From Christensenellaceae bacterium (lineage in GTDB: Bacteria > Bacillota > Clostridia > Christensenellales > Aristaeellaceae), in the NCBI GenBank assembly GCA_012518615.1, contig JAAYRU010000013.1, positions 1-64,000 of the forward strand: DNA of 64,000 nt. Reading direction: 5' to 3'. A program made the translations under genes and the position numbers. Shown here in pieces: positions 63,122 through 64,000 of the stretch (positions within the stretch are counted from its first letter, which is position 1; each line of letters opens with the position of its first letter). The notes beneath the pieces are model-generated. The model ran no database searches. It was given only the letters and a program-made list of their open reading frames with translations, and was not told where the DNA came from.

Positions 63122-64000
63122 ATGTCTTTGGCTAGTGAAAAACTCCGAAAAGAGTTTGCAGCAAACGATGCAATAAGAGATGCGGGTCTTACAACACCGG
63201 AATGTATTATGCGTTTTGATGATATTGCCTATGGTGATCATTTCCAGCAGAAATTAGATGTATATCGCCCTAAAAATTTAAGTGGCAAGCTACCTGTTGT
63301 TGTAAGCGTGCACGGTGGCGGCTGGGTCTATGGCGATAAGGAATTATACCAATACTATACTATGGATATTGCAAAGCGCGGATTCGCTGTTGTAAATTTT
63401 AGCTACAGACTTGCGCCTGAAACAAAGTATCCCGCCCAACTTGAAGATGTCAATTCGGTATTTCTGTGGGTAAAAGCCAATGCGGAAAAATACGGTCTTG
63501 ATACGGAGCGCTTGTTTGCAATAGGCGACAGTGCGGGAGCGCATTTACTCGGTCTTTACTGTAATATTTGCACTAATCCGGATTATGCTAAATTGTACAA
63601 GTTAAAAGAAGTGGGTCCCCTTCCACAGGCAGTTTCGTTTGCCTGCGGAGTATATTCGATAAGCATAGAAAATATGCAGGGTGATAATGAGAGAATGCTC
63701 GATTTAGCAACTGAACTACTGCCTATAGAAATGAACAACCAATCTTTACAGATGATTGATGTTACAAAACATCTCACGCCCGACTTTCCACCCACTTTTG
63801 TTTTTACTTGTACGGGAGATTTCATGCAACCCCAAGCGGAATTGCTTCAAAATGCACTTCGCATTAAAAAAGTTCCGCATGTTTTGCGGTTTTACGCAGA
63901 TGCTAAAGGCGACCTTGGTCATGTTTTCCACATAGACATTCGTTCTAAGAAAGCTATAATCTGCAATGATGAGCAATGCAATTTCTTTATGAAAATTTCA
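63122..64000 (+). CDS. GDSAG alpha/beta-hydrolase (carbohydrate esterase-like), runs off the window
   Basis: The ATG at 63122 opens a frame still unbroken at 64000 (293 codons). It is an alpha/beta-hydrolase of the hormone-sensitive-lipase/acetyl-xylan-esterase type: oxyanion motif HGGGW near residue 62, nucleophile in IGDSAGA (Ser near 140), probable acid in TGDFMQPQAE, and histidine in GHVFHID near 265. There is no signal peptide, so it acts in the cytosol. Placed 26 bp behind mglC, it may remove acetyl or feruloyl groups from the imported sugar. AAAGGA lies about 8 nt before the ATG. The C-terminus is missing from the window. Confidence 0.85.
   Translation, partial: MSLASEKLRKEFAANDAIRDAGLTTPECIMRFDDIAYGDHFQQKLDVYRPKNLSGKLPVVVSVHGGGWVYGDKELYQYYTMDIAKRGFAVVNFSYRLAPETKYPAQLEDVNSVFLWVKANAEKYGLDTERLFAIGDSAGAHLLGLYCNICTNPDYAKLYKLKEVGPLPQAVSFACGVYSISIENMQGDNERMLDLATELLPIEMNNQSLQMIDVTKHLTPDFPPTFVFTCTGDFMQPQAELLQNALRIKKVPHVLRFYADAKGDLGHVFHIDIRSKKAIICNDEQCNFFMKIS

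Overview
The window looks like chromosome from an anaerobic, Gram-positive Bacillota of the class Clostridia, probably a gut or rumen organism. The evidence is a very large cell-wall-anchored adhesin with a sortase-type C-terminus, rubrerythrin plus a second ferritin-like protein, many carbohydrate ABC transporters, strong AGGAGG ribosome binding sites with frequent TTG/GTG starts, and heavy use of ATA and AGG codons over most of the window. The exact lineage cannot be fixed from sequence alone; the solute-binding proteins without a lipobox would fit some Christensenellales-like clostridia, but that is inference.

Layout. 0-2 kb: an AbiEi/AbiEii type IV toxin-antitoxin pair, a 157-bp mobile-looking repeat and tRNA-Pro. 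2-14.4 kb: an operon of a TlpA-like lipoprotein and a 3736-residue VWA/SpaA/Cna_B adhesin. 14.5-25.5 kb: an EamA permease, then a GC-richer carbohydrate locus (LplB/YtcP-type permeases, binding protein, AraC regulator, LacZ-type beta-galactosidase, GH65 phosphorylase), ended by tRNA-Lys. 25.9-30.4 kb: a CUT1 sugar transporter operon with an NahK-like sugar kinase, interrupted by a block of hairpins. 30.7-34.3 kb: an orphan phage portal/regulator module, a candidate structured RNA gene, and a HigBA toxin-antitoxin. 34.3-41.2 kb: a C39-like peptidase, a PuuD-like amidase with a phosphoesterase, an AlbA/COG2865 regulator set between inverted repeats, an ABC-F protein with a leader-peptide attenuator, and an alpha/beta hydrolase. 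41.5-52.8 kb: a secreted protein, a cytoplasmic alpha-amylase, the second 157-bp repeat abutting murG, potCBA without potD, a ferritin-like protein, a GT2 glycosyltransferase, a NYN-LOTUS protein, a DUF4342 protein and rubrerythrin. 52.9-59 kb: a permuted papain-like hydrolase, two drug/peptide-type ABC exporters (one with a YtrA-type GntR repressor), a GNAT and a nitrilase. 59-64 kb: an MglBAC-type galactoside transporter followed by a GDSAG esterase that runs off the end.

How the genes work together. Sugar capture dominates: three importers, each near the cytosolic enzymes expected to process the sugar (GH2 + GH65; a sugar-1-kinase; an esterase). Two of them place a terminator-like hairpin just after the binding-protein gene, which would give more binding protein than permease. 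Defence or stability modules (AbiE, HigBA) and phage-derived or repeat elements sit between these operons.

Most notable non-textbook observations: a pair of 157-bp MITE-like elements, one forming the murG stop codon; a COG2865 regulator bracketed by inverted arrays of CTGACA; a 10-codon leader peptide with an SD-sequestering hairpin before the ABC-F gene; an apparent AUA start for murG; and a strong promoter with an AT-rich upstream element driving a roughly 360-nt structured non-coding transcript at 33.26-32.89 kb.
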